64,000 nt of DNA from Tupaia tana (taxonomy: Eukaryota > Chordata > Mammalia > Scandentia > Tupaiidae), in the NCBI GenBank assembly GCA_026018925.1, contig JAKSZU010000005.1, forward strand, positions 24,802,779 through 24,866,778. The letters are read 5' to 3'. The notes under the pieces are model-generated. The model was not told the DNA's origin, did not search any database, and was given only the letters and a program-made list of their open reading frames with translations. The position numbers and the translations under genes were made by a program. Position 1 is the stretch's first letter. Each line of letters begins with the position of its first letter. This document shows, one piece after another, positions 22,025 through 32,106 of this stretch.

Positions 22025-24510
22025 TTGAATCAGAATTTAAAATTATGCCTGTGAGACCCTAAAGCCTGTGAGACCCCAAAGTGTCTCCATTGTAACCTTT
22101 TCTGATAAAAGAGCCCGATAGAGCAAGATTTCGGGCTGATTCATCTTTGGAACTGGACATCCAGGTCCTCGATCCAGGAATGCTTCTCCTTTTTTTGCCT
22201 CCAGCCCCCGCTGGGTAAACATGAAGTGAATCAAAACGCATTTTATCTGCAGCTGCTTTTTTACCTTTTACGACTTTGCTGCCTGAGGCACCAGAAAACT
22301 CTGATTCCTGTTATCAAACCTTCATCTGTGTGGGGCTCTCATTAAACTAACATCAGAGACAGGTTCCGCTCTCACAAGCATCTCTGTTCGTGAGTTGGAT
22401 CACTTGGAAGAAGGCAACGCCCAGGGGAGGTGTGACAAGACTGACAGCACCGGGGCCCTGATAGCTCATCAGGGTACTTGTCACACCAGCTGGGACTTTT
22501 TGACAGAGTGATAAACTTCTCCCTTGTTAAAGCCACTGTTATTCTGGGTCTTGGTCACACACAGCTAAATCTGCATTTTAGCCAACTCAGGACCAGCCCT
22601 CGTCCCACTGGCCTGTTTTCTCTGACCACCGCAGACAAGGCTCACCTGTCCCTCTCCAGGAATGCCTTCATGATCTCGGTGCCCCAGCCAGCCAGGAGCT
22701 GCCTGTGAAATGCATCCAATGCCATTGCTGCCTGGAGGCTGAATGACACCGGAGGCCTCTTCTCTGTAAGGGGCAAGTGTCATGCTGGTCTAACCCCCAC
22801 CCATAGTTTCTGTGGCCATGAGGTAACCTGTTTTCATTGCTCTGTGCAGAGGAGGAGGAGAAGGAGTGAGTCCCCTCACACACACACCAGTTGCCCACTG
22901 GCTGAAGACACCCAAACACAACCCAGGAAAAGATTGTGCTTTCACAGTCTATATACTTCTAGGTCTGCTGTGCAACATTTTGCTGCAAAACGAAGAAATC
23001 ACTTGGCTCAAGAATATGTTTCCTTAACCCCTTACCTCCAGTTGGCTCGCTTGACCTCTGTGAACCAAGGCAAGTCTAGAAGTTTCTAAAGAATTAAAAA
23101 GACATCAGAAGTTAGTGCTCTGGGTCCAGTTCCAAGGATCCCAAACCACTGCAATGATGCTCTAACGGTCCAGGTCCTTCCTAGCAGGAGTGAGGCAGGA
23201 CCAGACCAGCCTGCCCTTCCACTGGGCGTCATCTTGCATAGCTGCAGAACTCTCCTGGGACCATGGCTTCTCCTACCCACTTAACAGTCAAACGCATCTG
23301 GGTGGGACCTGGGGTTCTCAGTTTGCCCTGTAACCTCAGGCATGCACTGCAAGTTTTTTGAGAACCAGTTTCCTTGTTTGAAATATTACAATAGTTCAGA
23401 GTTTGGGTATATATTATACATGTCATGATGATTCAAGGTTAGAAATAGCATTCTGTATGTGTGAAGCATCTGGCTCATCACCACACCTGCTAAATCATGG
23501 CTTTTACTATTAATATTCCCTTGACTCAGAGCTGAGAAGCAGGGCTCCTGTCCTGGCAGCTGTACAAGGGCTCTCCTTTGGAGGGAAGGAAGGATTGTTC
23601 AGAGAAAGGACCTCACCCATGTCCCCCGTGGCCCCCAGAGGGGTGATGCTCCCATCCCTCTGCTTCACAGGAGCCCTCTGCAGTGCACCTGGCAGTCATC
23701 CGAGTGCCCTCACACGCCCTTCCCTATAACCTTGTATCCTAGGACCAAGTCATTATTATAATTCCTTTTGGAGGTAAGGAGAGGGGTCTTCTGCTGTTTA
23801 CAAGCAGCAAAGCCACGATCCACACTCAGGAACTTCTGGTTCTAGATCTGAGGTTCCTCCACCAGCCTGGCTCTTCCTATTTGCATGAGTTAAACTTACT
23901 AGCACTTTTTAAAACAAAATCAGATTATTGCCTCTTCTGTAAATAGCATCATAGAGTAAAACATACTGAAAAGGGGAGTGAGAAGCTGCCAATTTCTGAT
24001 TCAGAGATGGGTTTAGTAATTTCCCTGTGTGGATTCATTTCTGCATCACTGTAGTTCCGTGTCTCCTGCCACAGCTTATGACTGACACTGATCCGCTTTG
24101 GCCTACATGTCAGGTTACCTCATCCTGATTCTGAGGTCTATGGGCTCCTTTGTCCCAGGCAGAGTAGCCTCCAGATGCTGGACCTTTATTTGGGTTTGGG
24201 ATTTGGTGTTTCCTCCCCAACACATCATGTCTCAGCATTCACCTCACTGATCCATGCCTGGGGTTTCTAGTCCATTCATTTTTGTTTCTATTAACAGCCC
24301 CATTGCCATCTTGCTGGACACTTTCTAGATCACTGAGTGGTGGGGCGTGGAGGAGATGGCCAAGGTGAAATGTGGAGACCCCTGTGAGCTGGGAGACCCA
24401 CCACCACCTGGGGCCAGCATTCAGTGATAGTCTTGGAGAACGTGGCAGGGGCACATCCCCAGCCACAAGCAACCCAAAGACTGATCTGTAACCAGAAGTT
24501 GTAGGGCACT
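22025..24510. other. 2.5 kb of non-repetitive DNA, no gene recognised
   Basis: The longest early stretch without a repeat I can name. GC is moderate. Open frames up to 108 codons exist on both strands, but I see no conserved motif, exon border or promoter that I would defend. Confidence 0.35.
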
Positions 24511-24620
24511 TGTTGTGTGCCCAATATTTATTAGACAACTTGGAGAGTGCAAACCTGCCTGCCATTGAGGAGATAAGGCGCGTTTACTTGAAATTCAATA
24601 TAATTTAATGTACTGTGTAT
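24511..24620 (+). repeat. Local direct duplication, left copy
   Basis: TTTATTAGACAACTTGGAGA and the following ~75 bp recur at 24983-25085 at a spacing of 471 bp with scattered substitutions and no visible gap in the core. Both copies run on into GAGATAAGGC/GAGACAAGGC and ATTCAATA/ATTCAGTA. Confidence 0.8.
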
Positions 24621-24624
24621 GGCA

Positions 24625-24790
24625 GTAGTATACCGTCAGTCCCCTGAATCTACAGGTTCTGCATCTGCATTTGACTAACTACAAACCAAAAATATTCAGG
24701 AAAGAAAATTAGATGTGTCTGTACTGAACACGTACAGACCTTTTTCTTGTCATTATTCCCTAAATAATACAGAATAACAACTTTGTCAAG
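24625..24790. mobile_element. Half of a Tigger-type MITE (TcMar)
   Basis: 'CAGTCCCCTGAATCTACAGG', 'ACGTACAGACCTTTTTCTTG' and 'CATTATTCCCTAAATAATAC' match one half of a common mammalian palindromic Tigger-related MITE as I remember it. The other half is missing. It lies between the two direct repeats. Confidence 0.45.
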
Positions 24791-24982
24791 AGCTGTGAAA
24801 GATTTGAGATTTTTACCCAGCTTTCCAGCCAACAAATTAGTCTGCCACAGTTTCATGGAGGCTGGCAAAAGACACGAGACTCCTGGGTCAAAGACAATCA
24901 ACTATTACAAAACAGAGAGAAGAATTAGCTTAATGTTCAGATCAGGCCCTCTGCCCCACAGGTGCATGGGGGTGGTGCAGAA

Positions 24983-25085
24983 GGTGGTGTGCACATGTTT
25001 ATTAGACAACTTGAAGAGTGCAAACCTTCCTGCCCTTGAGGAGACAAGGCACATTTATTTGAGATTCAGTACAGTGTGCTGGGTC
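24983..25085 (+). repeat. Local direct duplication, right copy
   Basis: TTTATTAGACAACTTGAAGA ... GCCCTTGAGGAGACAAGGC, the partner of 24511-24620. Divergence suggests an old event or two copies of one unnamed interspersed repeat. Confidence 0.8.
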
Positions 25086-25195
25086 TTTGTCAAGTTCAGG
25101 AACTCTGTGCTAAGGAAACCTCCAATATTATAAGGGTGCTAGTGGCAAACTCACCCAACTTTTGCCCTAGAAGGAGACATTATCCTAATTGTACA

Positions 25196-25565
25196 AGGGT
25201 ACTTCAAAAAGTTCTCAGAAAATGGAATAAAAGTATAAGCTTATTTTGGCACACACAAAAAATTTGAAACCCGTGCATAGTTTTTATATCATACACATTT
25301 TTAATGAACTTTTAAAAGTTTATTTATTTTATTTTGAGAAAGACAGAAAAATAGACACCCTTGGAAGGGTCTTGCCAAATCATAATTCCCTCCCCTCAGT
25401 CCTCCAGCTAGTCAAGATCTTGGGTGCATACACCCGACCTGTTTCAGATCAACTCAGGATCAAAACCCACAATCAACCATGTGGCTTCCAGCACTGAAGA
25501 TCAGTATATTACCACCTTCACCACCATAGCTGGACCTCCAGGAACTTTTTGAAGCACCTTCATAC
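25196..25565. mobile_element. Palindromic MITE split by a SINE
   Basis: Left end GGGTACTTCAAAAAGTTCTC; right end GGAACTTTTTGAAGCACC at 25541, its inverted complement. The intervening TTATTTTGGCACACACAAAA matches the copy at 62547-62662. A SINE (25318-25540) sits inside the right end and has duplicated part of it (GAACTTTT at 25310 and 25542). Confidence 0.65.
25318..25540 (-). mobile_element. Old family-2-like SINE in the MITE
   Basis: AGTTTATTTATTTTATTTTG, AGAAAGACAGAAAAATAGAC, GATCTTGGGTGCATACACCC, AACCATGTGGCTTCCAGCAC, ending near CCATAGCTGGACC. Diverged antisense tRNA-headed SINE; exact family uncertain. Confidence 0.55.
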
Positions 25566-27261
25566 TTCTCAGGAACCAAATCTGCCTTGTGTCCTGGAGG
25601 AGACATTTTCTTTTTTTCTTTCAAGTTTGTTTGGGAAAATATCTTTGAGAACTTCTCTAGAACAAAGACCATGAGTGCTCATGCTCACCAAAGTCCTATA
25701 GAGAATTGCAGAATTGGGATTGCACTTTGGAGAATGGCAGAACTACTTCCCAAAGGCATATAAAAATTTACAAATGAGAAGTTATAAATTAAAGAAGATT
25801 TCATCTAACTAAAAGGAGAGAGGACATTTACAGTTGATGGAAGACAAAAGCAGTGATTTCTTCCGTTTTCCCTGTCTGATTTTGTTTCACATTATGTCAG
25901 CCATCTGTGTGGAGAGATTTCTTGAGCACACGCCTTGGGGAGGTGATACCATGCAAAGAACATGGAGTAGAAGGGGAATCAGCCTGGAAGGTGCAATTTT
26001 CATGAAAGTGATCTAAGGGGTGGATATTTCAGTACAGGGAGTGTGAACTAGTTAGAAAACCCTCTGGGACAGAGACCATTAGCATTCTTCTTCAGACTTG
26101 CTCATCTTGGAATAGAGGGAGGGATGGAGCTAAGAAAGGCTTTTGCAGGGTTGGAAACTCCTGGCCCTCTGCTCTGTGTGAAGGCGGGTTGACAGTGTTA
26201 ATGACTGTGACCCTAGTCAGTTGTGAGCTGTCTGAACTAACAGAGGTGTGAAATTCCAAGGAGGAAAAATAATCTGAAAGTCCTTCTTCTTTTGGCTTTG
26301 AGAACATTCTGTGACTCCTTTTCCATAAAAGGAGGAGAGAAGCTGACAGAGCAGCACGTTCTCTTCAAATTCACAGTAACTGAAAGATCGGGAGATGTTA
26401 ACAGCTGGGACGGCAAGTGTGGATACGGGAGACTGTAACGAAGGGCGTGGGTGGGTGGGGGCAGGAGGGAGGAGCTGGGGGGGGGCATGAAACAAACATA
26501 ACCATGGAAAGTTATCTTTTGAGGATGATTTATATCATAATATCTTTGACTTGATTGACATGCAGTGAATCATATTGTATGAAAAATCATGTGTATGCTG
26601 TTAAGATACACAATGATCGAATTTTTTAAAAAACCATAGGATTTTGTTTTTCTGAGATCTGTGTACCCAATATTGTACTACATTTTCCTGCAGCATCCAC
26701 ATTTACTCATTTACTCATTCATTTATTTAATGATGAAATTATTCATTATTTAACAATAAATTAAGTGAACTTACCATATGCTAAAGTACTTTACATCATA
26801 GTTTTATAGTAAACTAAATAAACATTTTGGAATATGATACAAAATTTACATTCATTTTTTTCAAATAAACTTAAATTGAAAGATTTCCTACCAGCTTATG
26901 TGTTCATCTATTTATCTAGCAAACCTTTAACAAGCAGCTATCATGCACAATGAACAGTTCTAGGCAGACAAACGAGGCTGATAACTCTAGGGAGGGATTG
27001 GAGGAAGGAACTACATGAAGTGGTCAAGGGGAGGTGACATTTGAAGTGAGAACTGAATAACAAGAAGAAGCAAGATGTGAGGTGGCCTGGAGGTGGTGTT
27101 TCAGCCAAAGAGAAAAGCAGGTATAAAAATCCTGAGGTTCAGAGTTCAAAGTATAGGAAGGAGTCCACCGTGGTCAGCGTGTTGTGAGCAAAGAGATGAT
27201 GGGAGGAAATATCAGCAGGGAGATAAAAAGAAGCCAGCTGGTGCAGCCTGTGTGAAGAGCC
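25566..27261. other. No gene recognised; AT-rich centre
   Basis: 26500-26900 is AT-rich with ATTTATT-type runs. 26930-27230 resembles an ancient interspersed repeat ('AACAAGCAGCTATCATGCAC', 'GGAGGTGACATTTGAAGTGA', 'GTCAGCGTGTTGTGAGCAAA') that resumes after the SINE at 27491-27640, but I cannot name it securely. Confidence 0.35.
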
Positions 27262-27490
27262 CCCCGGGAGGGCCTAGCCACAGGGGTGCACGTGGGAGGT
27301 ACCACTGCATGACACGGGGGCCATGTGGAAGGCATAGGTTCAGATCCTAGGTTTACCGTGAGAATGCTGGATGCAGCCATGCGCACCTGTGATCCCGGCT
27401 GACTGGGAGGCCCGGAGGAGGAGCACAGTGTGATAAAGCCCTGTTGAGGATATCTCTCTCTTCTCTCTCTCTCATTAAATAAAAAACTTA
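27262..27490 (+). mobile_element. Family-2 SINE with clear 7SL-like segment
   Basis: tRNA-like head (GGGGCCATGTGGAAGG, GGTTCAGATCCTAGG), then GCTGGATGCAGCCATGCGCA, CCTGTGATCCCGGCTGACTG and GGGAGGCCCGGAGGAGGAGC, which follow the 7SL Alu-domain order (GCCTGTAGTCCCAGCTACTC, GGGAGGCTGAG). Then AAAGCCCTGTTG, a CTCTCTC tract and an ATTAAATAAAAAA tail. The best evidence in this window for a tRNA-7SL fusion SINE. Confidence 0.7.
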
Positions 27491-27667
27491 GGGGAAAAGA
27501 AGAGCTCCTATGTGATAGAAAGCCTTAAAGAGCTTTGAACAATAGAGTTATTTGATCTGATTTATGCTTTAAATATTAACCTAGATAAGAGTGTAGGCAA
27601 GAAGACCAGTCAGAAGGCTAGTGCTGGTTTAAGTGCACTCTTCTCTGACACTAAAGGTACCTGAATG

Positions 27668-27957
27668 GGACCAGTAAGTGGCATGGAGGTTAAGGTGTTG
27701 GATCTCATGTGGCTGGCTGTGTGGTTCTAGTCCTTGACCCAGCTGCTTGAAAATCACCCCAGGCGTGTGTGCATGCATACCTCAAATCCCAAGAGGAAAC
27801 TGGAGGAGAAGGAATTATAGGGTGGCTGGTGCCCCTGGGGGGAGGTGATTTCTCACTCCCCCCCCAACTCTCTCTCTCTCTCTCTCTCTTTCTTTCTTCT
27901 GGCAAGTGCAGGCACCCTATAACAAAATCTAAAAATAAAATTAAAATAAAATAAAAT
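27668..27957 (+). mobile_element. Family-1 SINE, older subtype
   Basis: GGGACCAGTAAGTGGCATGG, GACCCAGCTGCTTGAAAATC, GCATACCTCAAATCCCAAGA, CCCCCCCC stretch, (CT)n tract and CCCTATAACAAAATC with an (AAAAT)n tail. Confidence 0.85.
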
Positions 27958-29559
27958 ATCTGGTGGGAATGTTGAATGAGAAGCCCAAGCTTGTGTCAAT
28001 CTTGGGGTACAGGTAGAAAATGGCCCCAGCTTGTATCTGGAGTACATAAAAGCAAAGATACTCTAGAAAGGGATGAAAATAAATGCCAGACTCTGGAAAG
28101 TACCTCACTAACCTATAGACCATCAGTGAACCACAGCTGATTTGTATATAGAAGACACAAATCAGGACTTGTCCTCAAAGGAAAAAAGGCAAGACTCACC
28201 CTGTCCCTGCAGATTCCTCTCCTCTCACTCCAACCTCAGAACTGCAGGTTAGAAGCAACGCTCTGACTCCACATGGACCTCCCACCCAGATCTTTCTGCC
28301 AAGACACATGTGGTCTGGGGGTAAGAGTTAGCAAAGAGCAGAAGGGGAGTCACATATGTCACTGCCAAGAAGTGATTGTAACTGCCTATGTCCACAGTGT
28401 AAGAGATGTGAAGGACTTGGCCCCACCCTCCGGACAGAAGCAGGGCAGAGGTGACACTAGTGGATCCTGCAGTCCTCCATTATCCTGGCAAAGTAGGCTG
28501 AGATTAGTACTCCTTCCCAGGAACCAGGCCTGTGTGGTACAGCTGGAGTCAGGACTGTGGGCAGGAGCTGCCAGAGTCCAGGTGTCCCACAAGCAATGGC
28601 TTCCATGGAGGTGTTAGAGAAGACTCATAGAATACTCCAAGGATCAGGCTCTGACCAGGATGGTTGGGCACTGCCCCTCCTCCAAGGCTGCTCAGGCTAC
28701 AGTCCCCAGACATGGAGCCAGTCATCCCAGGTCAAGACAAAGGCCCAGCCTCCCTCTGTGTCAACCACACCTGTGTATTGTTCTCTCCTTAATTTGTTTC
28801 TCATTTCTCTCCCCAATGAATTCTTGCAAGCTTTTCAAAGTGCTGAAATTATTATTTCACTTTTTCAGAAAAATTGCACATAATTTAGTGAGTACACTGC
28901 AACACGTTCAGAGTTTCCTTGTAACATCCTCAGGCGCGGAGGCTGAACCACTGTGGGCTTCTGGGTCTGAAGCAGTCATTGCTCAGTTGAGTTTTCAGCC
29001 AAGAGTAGAGCAGGCACGAGGCATCCTTGAATTTTCAGATCAAGATTGTGATTGCAAACAACACAAAGCCACTCTGCTCAGTTTACGCCAAACAAGCCTT
29101 TATCGGAAGGCTATCATGAAACTCACAGAGTCAAAGGGGTGGTTCAGAAAGAGGCCAGAACCAAGGGAGGCCCAAGAGGTTACTACGACAGCAAAATCCA
29201 CACTTGAGGCAAGCCCAGCATGAGCACTGGCTGCTGCCAATGCTGCTCCTGCATCACCACCTCCATCATGACCAATTTCCCAGGGTTCTCTACAGCCCTT
29301 CCTTACTTTCTCCAGTTGTGAAGTCCTGATGCAAACATCCGGTTGACAGAGACGGAGTCACATGTTTGTTCTGAGACAGTATTCCAGACCCTGACTTGTT
29401 TCCCGAAACAAGAAGGGGTTTGAAATGTAGAGCTGTCCATGATCATTACCGAGTGCTGTAGTGATGTTGGACAAAAACTGTGGATTGCTTTGTATTCAAG
29501 CTTTGTGTGTCTAGAGGAACGCTTCATTCAATTGAAACGACAAGTTTTAAAAATATCAA
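27958..29559. other. Non-repetitive DNA, no gene recognised
   Basis: Contains a 187-codon open frame (28660-29223). Its composition is unremarkable, it overlaps frames on the other strand, and I know no family like it. I find no supporting splice or promoter context. Confidence 0.35.
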
Positions 29560-30179
29560 CTATTGGGAAATAATCTGATTGTAATGTTAGAAAAAAATGA
29601 ATGTATGCCAAGTGGACTGGAAATAGCACAAGGAGAAAGGCCTGCCAGTGCACTTGGCTAGAAGGCTACCTCAACCACAGTGGAGAGCAGCCACAGTGGG
29701 ATGGTCCCCACAGCTGGACCCAGAAACCAACCCACAGGAGATCGGCCAGATATTGGAGTTATCAGACATGGATCTTTAAATAACCATGATTAAAACATTC
29801 AAGGAATTAAATGACAAGATGGAAAATTTCAGCAGCAAACTGTCAAGTACGCTTTTTAAAGGGATGAATATAGCAATTATAATTAAAATTCAGTAGATGA
29901 ATTTATCAGTGAATTAGATCATTCTAAAGAGAGAAGTAGTCAAAAATATTAATCCACATTGAAGCATGATGAGAAAAAAGAGAACACAGGGAAAAAGCAT
30001 GAGACATACGAAACTCAGCAAAAATGTTTACAATACGTGTAATTGGAATTCTAGAAGGAGAGAGGAGAGTTAATGCAGAAGCAATATTTAAAGAGATGTT
30101 TAAAGAAGATTAAAGATATATTACCATTCAAGAAGAATAGTAATCCCCAAGCAGGAGAAATATAAAGAAAAGCAAAAAT

Positions 30180-30356
30180 AGGGTGACCTTGTAGCCCAGT
30201 GTGAGCCAGATCCCACATGACCAACTGCTGTTCGAATCCCAGCCCTGATGGCTTGAAAAACATGCCAGGCTTGTGAGTGTGTGTGCCCAAATTCCTGTTG
30301 GAAAGGAGAAATGGAGGGAAAAGACTTGCAGATTGATCATATCCCAATGGTGGTTG

Positions 30357-30389
<33 letters not shown>

Positions 30390-30430
30390 TCTCCTGAAAG
30401 CACATGCACCCTCTGGCAGTTGAAAAAGAA
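30180..30430 (+). mobile_element. Old SINE in the HAL1-like element
   Basis: GGGTGACCTTGTAGCCCAGT head, CTGTTCGAATCCCAGCCCTG B-box-like, GGCTTGAAAAACATGCCAGG, (CT)n tract, ACATGCACCCTCTGGCAGTT. Same subfamily as 15803-16055. Confidence 0.75.
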
Positions 30431-30487
30431 GAAGAAGAAGAAGAAGGAGGAGGAGGAGGAGGAGGAGGAGGAGGAGGAGGAGAAGAA

Positions 30488-30556
<69 letters not shown>

Positions 30557-30590
30557 GAAAGAAAGAAAGAAGAAAACAAAACAACAAAGA
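30425..30590. repeat. Compound purine microsatellite
   Basis: (GAA)n then (GGA)n then (GAAA)n, about 165 bp of pure purine on the plus strand, following the SINE tail. It creates artificial long open frames on both strands. Confidence 0.95.
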
Positions 30591-31182
30591 AAAAATCTTC
30601 AAAGAAACTAGCAGGGAGAGAGCAGATAAATTACTATCAAAACAGCAACAATAAAACTGACCACTCACTTTCGTCAGAAACACTAGAAGTCAAAAGACAT
30701 CAGACCATATCTTCAAAGTGCTGAAAGAAAATAGTTTACAGCATTCTATACCCACTACAAAAATTCTTCAAAAATTAAGGTAAACTAAATATCTTTCCAG
30801 ACAACAAAACCTAAAAAAATACTTGTTATAAACATATACATATTTAAAAAGTATTCTTTAAACAGAAAGAAAATTATCTCAGATGCAAATGCAAGAAGGA
30901 GTAAAGAACATTGAAAAGTTTAAATATAATAGCAAATAAATCTAAATTAACACTGACCATATAAGTAATATTCATATTAATGCCTTGTAGAATTTTAAAT
31001 ATGCAGAGAGAAATTACAAGGCAATAATTGTACTTAAAGAGAAAGAAAAGAATGTAAAATATCCTAAGATTCATAAATCTCCTGAGAAGTGGTAAAAATA
31101 ATAATTTACATTAGACTGTAATAAGTCAAGAACATGGGCTTTAAAATCTAGAATTAAAAAATTGTAAAAAAGCATGTATCAG

Positions 31183-31460
31183 GACCAGCAGATGGCATAA
31201 TGGCTATGTTGCTGAACTCCCATGTAGTCGATCGCAGTTCAAGTACCGGACCCAGTGGCTTAAACTCACGCCAGGCATGTGTGCATGCGTGCCCACGATC
31301 CCAAGAGGAGAATGGAGGAGAAGGGATTGCAGTGTGGCCACACCCCCTGGGGAGTGATTTCTCGCTTTCTGTCTCCGTCTCTCTCTGTCTTTCTGGCTAG
31401 CACACACACCCTATAGCAAAAATCTCTCCAAAAAAAAAAAAAAAAAAAAAAAAAAAGCAT
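31183..31460 (+). mobile_element. Young family-1 SINE
   Basis: AGGACCAGCAGATGGCATAA, CGCAGTTCAAGTACCGGACC, GCCCACGATCCCAAGAGGAG, CCTATAGCAAAAATCTCTCC and a long A-run. The flanks AAAAAAGCATGTATCA and AAAAGCATTGTCTATCA form an imperfect target duplication. Confidence 0.9.
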
Positions 31461-31483
31461 TGTCTATCAAGAAATAGAAAAAG

Positions 31484-31845
31484 CAACAGGTAAGTAAGGT
31501 CACCCAGCCTGAGTGGATCACCAAAGACCTCTGCCCAGCCTGCAGTGCAGGAAGAGGAGCTACTCTGGCCTTCAAGGACTACCACCTGTAGTCCCAGAGA
31601 TAAAAGCTAGGAGTTTGCTGCCTTGCCTGTGTTGACTCCAACCTGTCCGTCACCCACCCAAGAACAACAAGTAAATGAGGCTGCCCGGTCTGAGCAGATC
31701 ACCAAAAACCCCCCACCTGATCTGTAGTGAGAGAGGAGGGGCTACTCTAGCCACATGCCACACAATGCATGTGTGGTGAATTGGACCACCACCTTATGTG
31801 GCTGACCTGTCCAGCTAAGTCTCTTGCTATATTGTGAGCAGAGAT
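31484..31845 (+). repeat. Two tandem ~181-bp leader units of the L1-like element
   Basis: CAACAGGTAAGTAAGG at 31484 and CAACAAGTAAATGAGG at 31665 begin two related units; both continue with CCTGAGTGGATCACCAAAGA / TCTGAGCAGATCACCAAAAA and GGAGCTACTCTGG / GGGGCTACTCTAG. Tandem 5' units are a known promoter architecture of some mammalian L1s; promoter function here is inferred. Confidence 0.65.
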
Positions 31846-32106
31846 GTTTGGGTATATAGGAACCCAATGCCGGAAGATAGTGAGGCTTTGGGGGAGTTCT
31901 TTCCCTACAACCATCCTCCACCCCCAGCAGTAAAAGGAGAGAAACTCTCCTCTAATAATCTGAACCCAACACTCCCACTGTGGATACCACACTTCTGCCC
32001 ACAGTAGAGGAAGAAAACTGGCACAGAGTTAGCACACACCATAGGGAGTGCACACAGCCACAGAAATCTACTTCAAAGAAGTAGAAAGAAGTGTATTTAT
32101 CACCAG

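Larger units (their letters stand above)
29560..31170 (+). mobile_element. Old ORF1-only L1-like element (HAL1-like), degenerate
   Basis: Sequence such as 'GGAGTTATCAGACATGGATC', 'GGAATTAAATGACAAGATGG', 'GGAATTCTAGAAGGAGAGAG', 'GAAACACTAGAAGTCAAAAG' and 'CTTTCCAGACAACAAAACC' follows L1 ORF1 from its coiled-coil part to the C-terminal end, with many stops and frameshifts. It then passes into an A-rich 3' region ('CTCAGATGCAAATGCAAGAAGGAG', given here in part) without any ORF2 endonuclease or reverse transcriptase signature. A SINE and a purine microsatellite (30180-30590) interrupt it. I infer a half-L1; an internally deleted L1 cannot be excluded. Confidence 0.55.

Noticed and set aside
28660..29223. 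A 187-codon plus-strand frame
   Set aside because: No recognisable domain, no exon or promoter context, overlaps other frames; treated as chance.
30051..30683. A 210-codon minus-strand open frame
   Set aside because: It is produced by the GAA/GGA/GAAA microsatellite and flanking SINE (poly-Leu/Phe/Ser); no biological protein.
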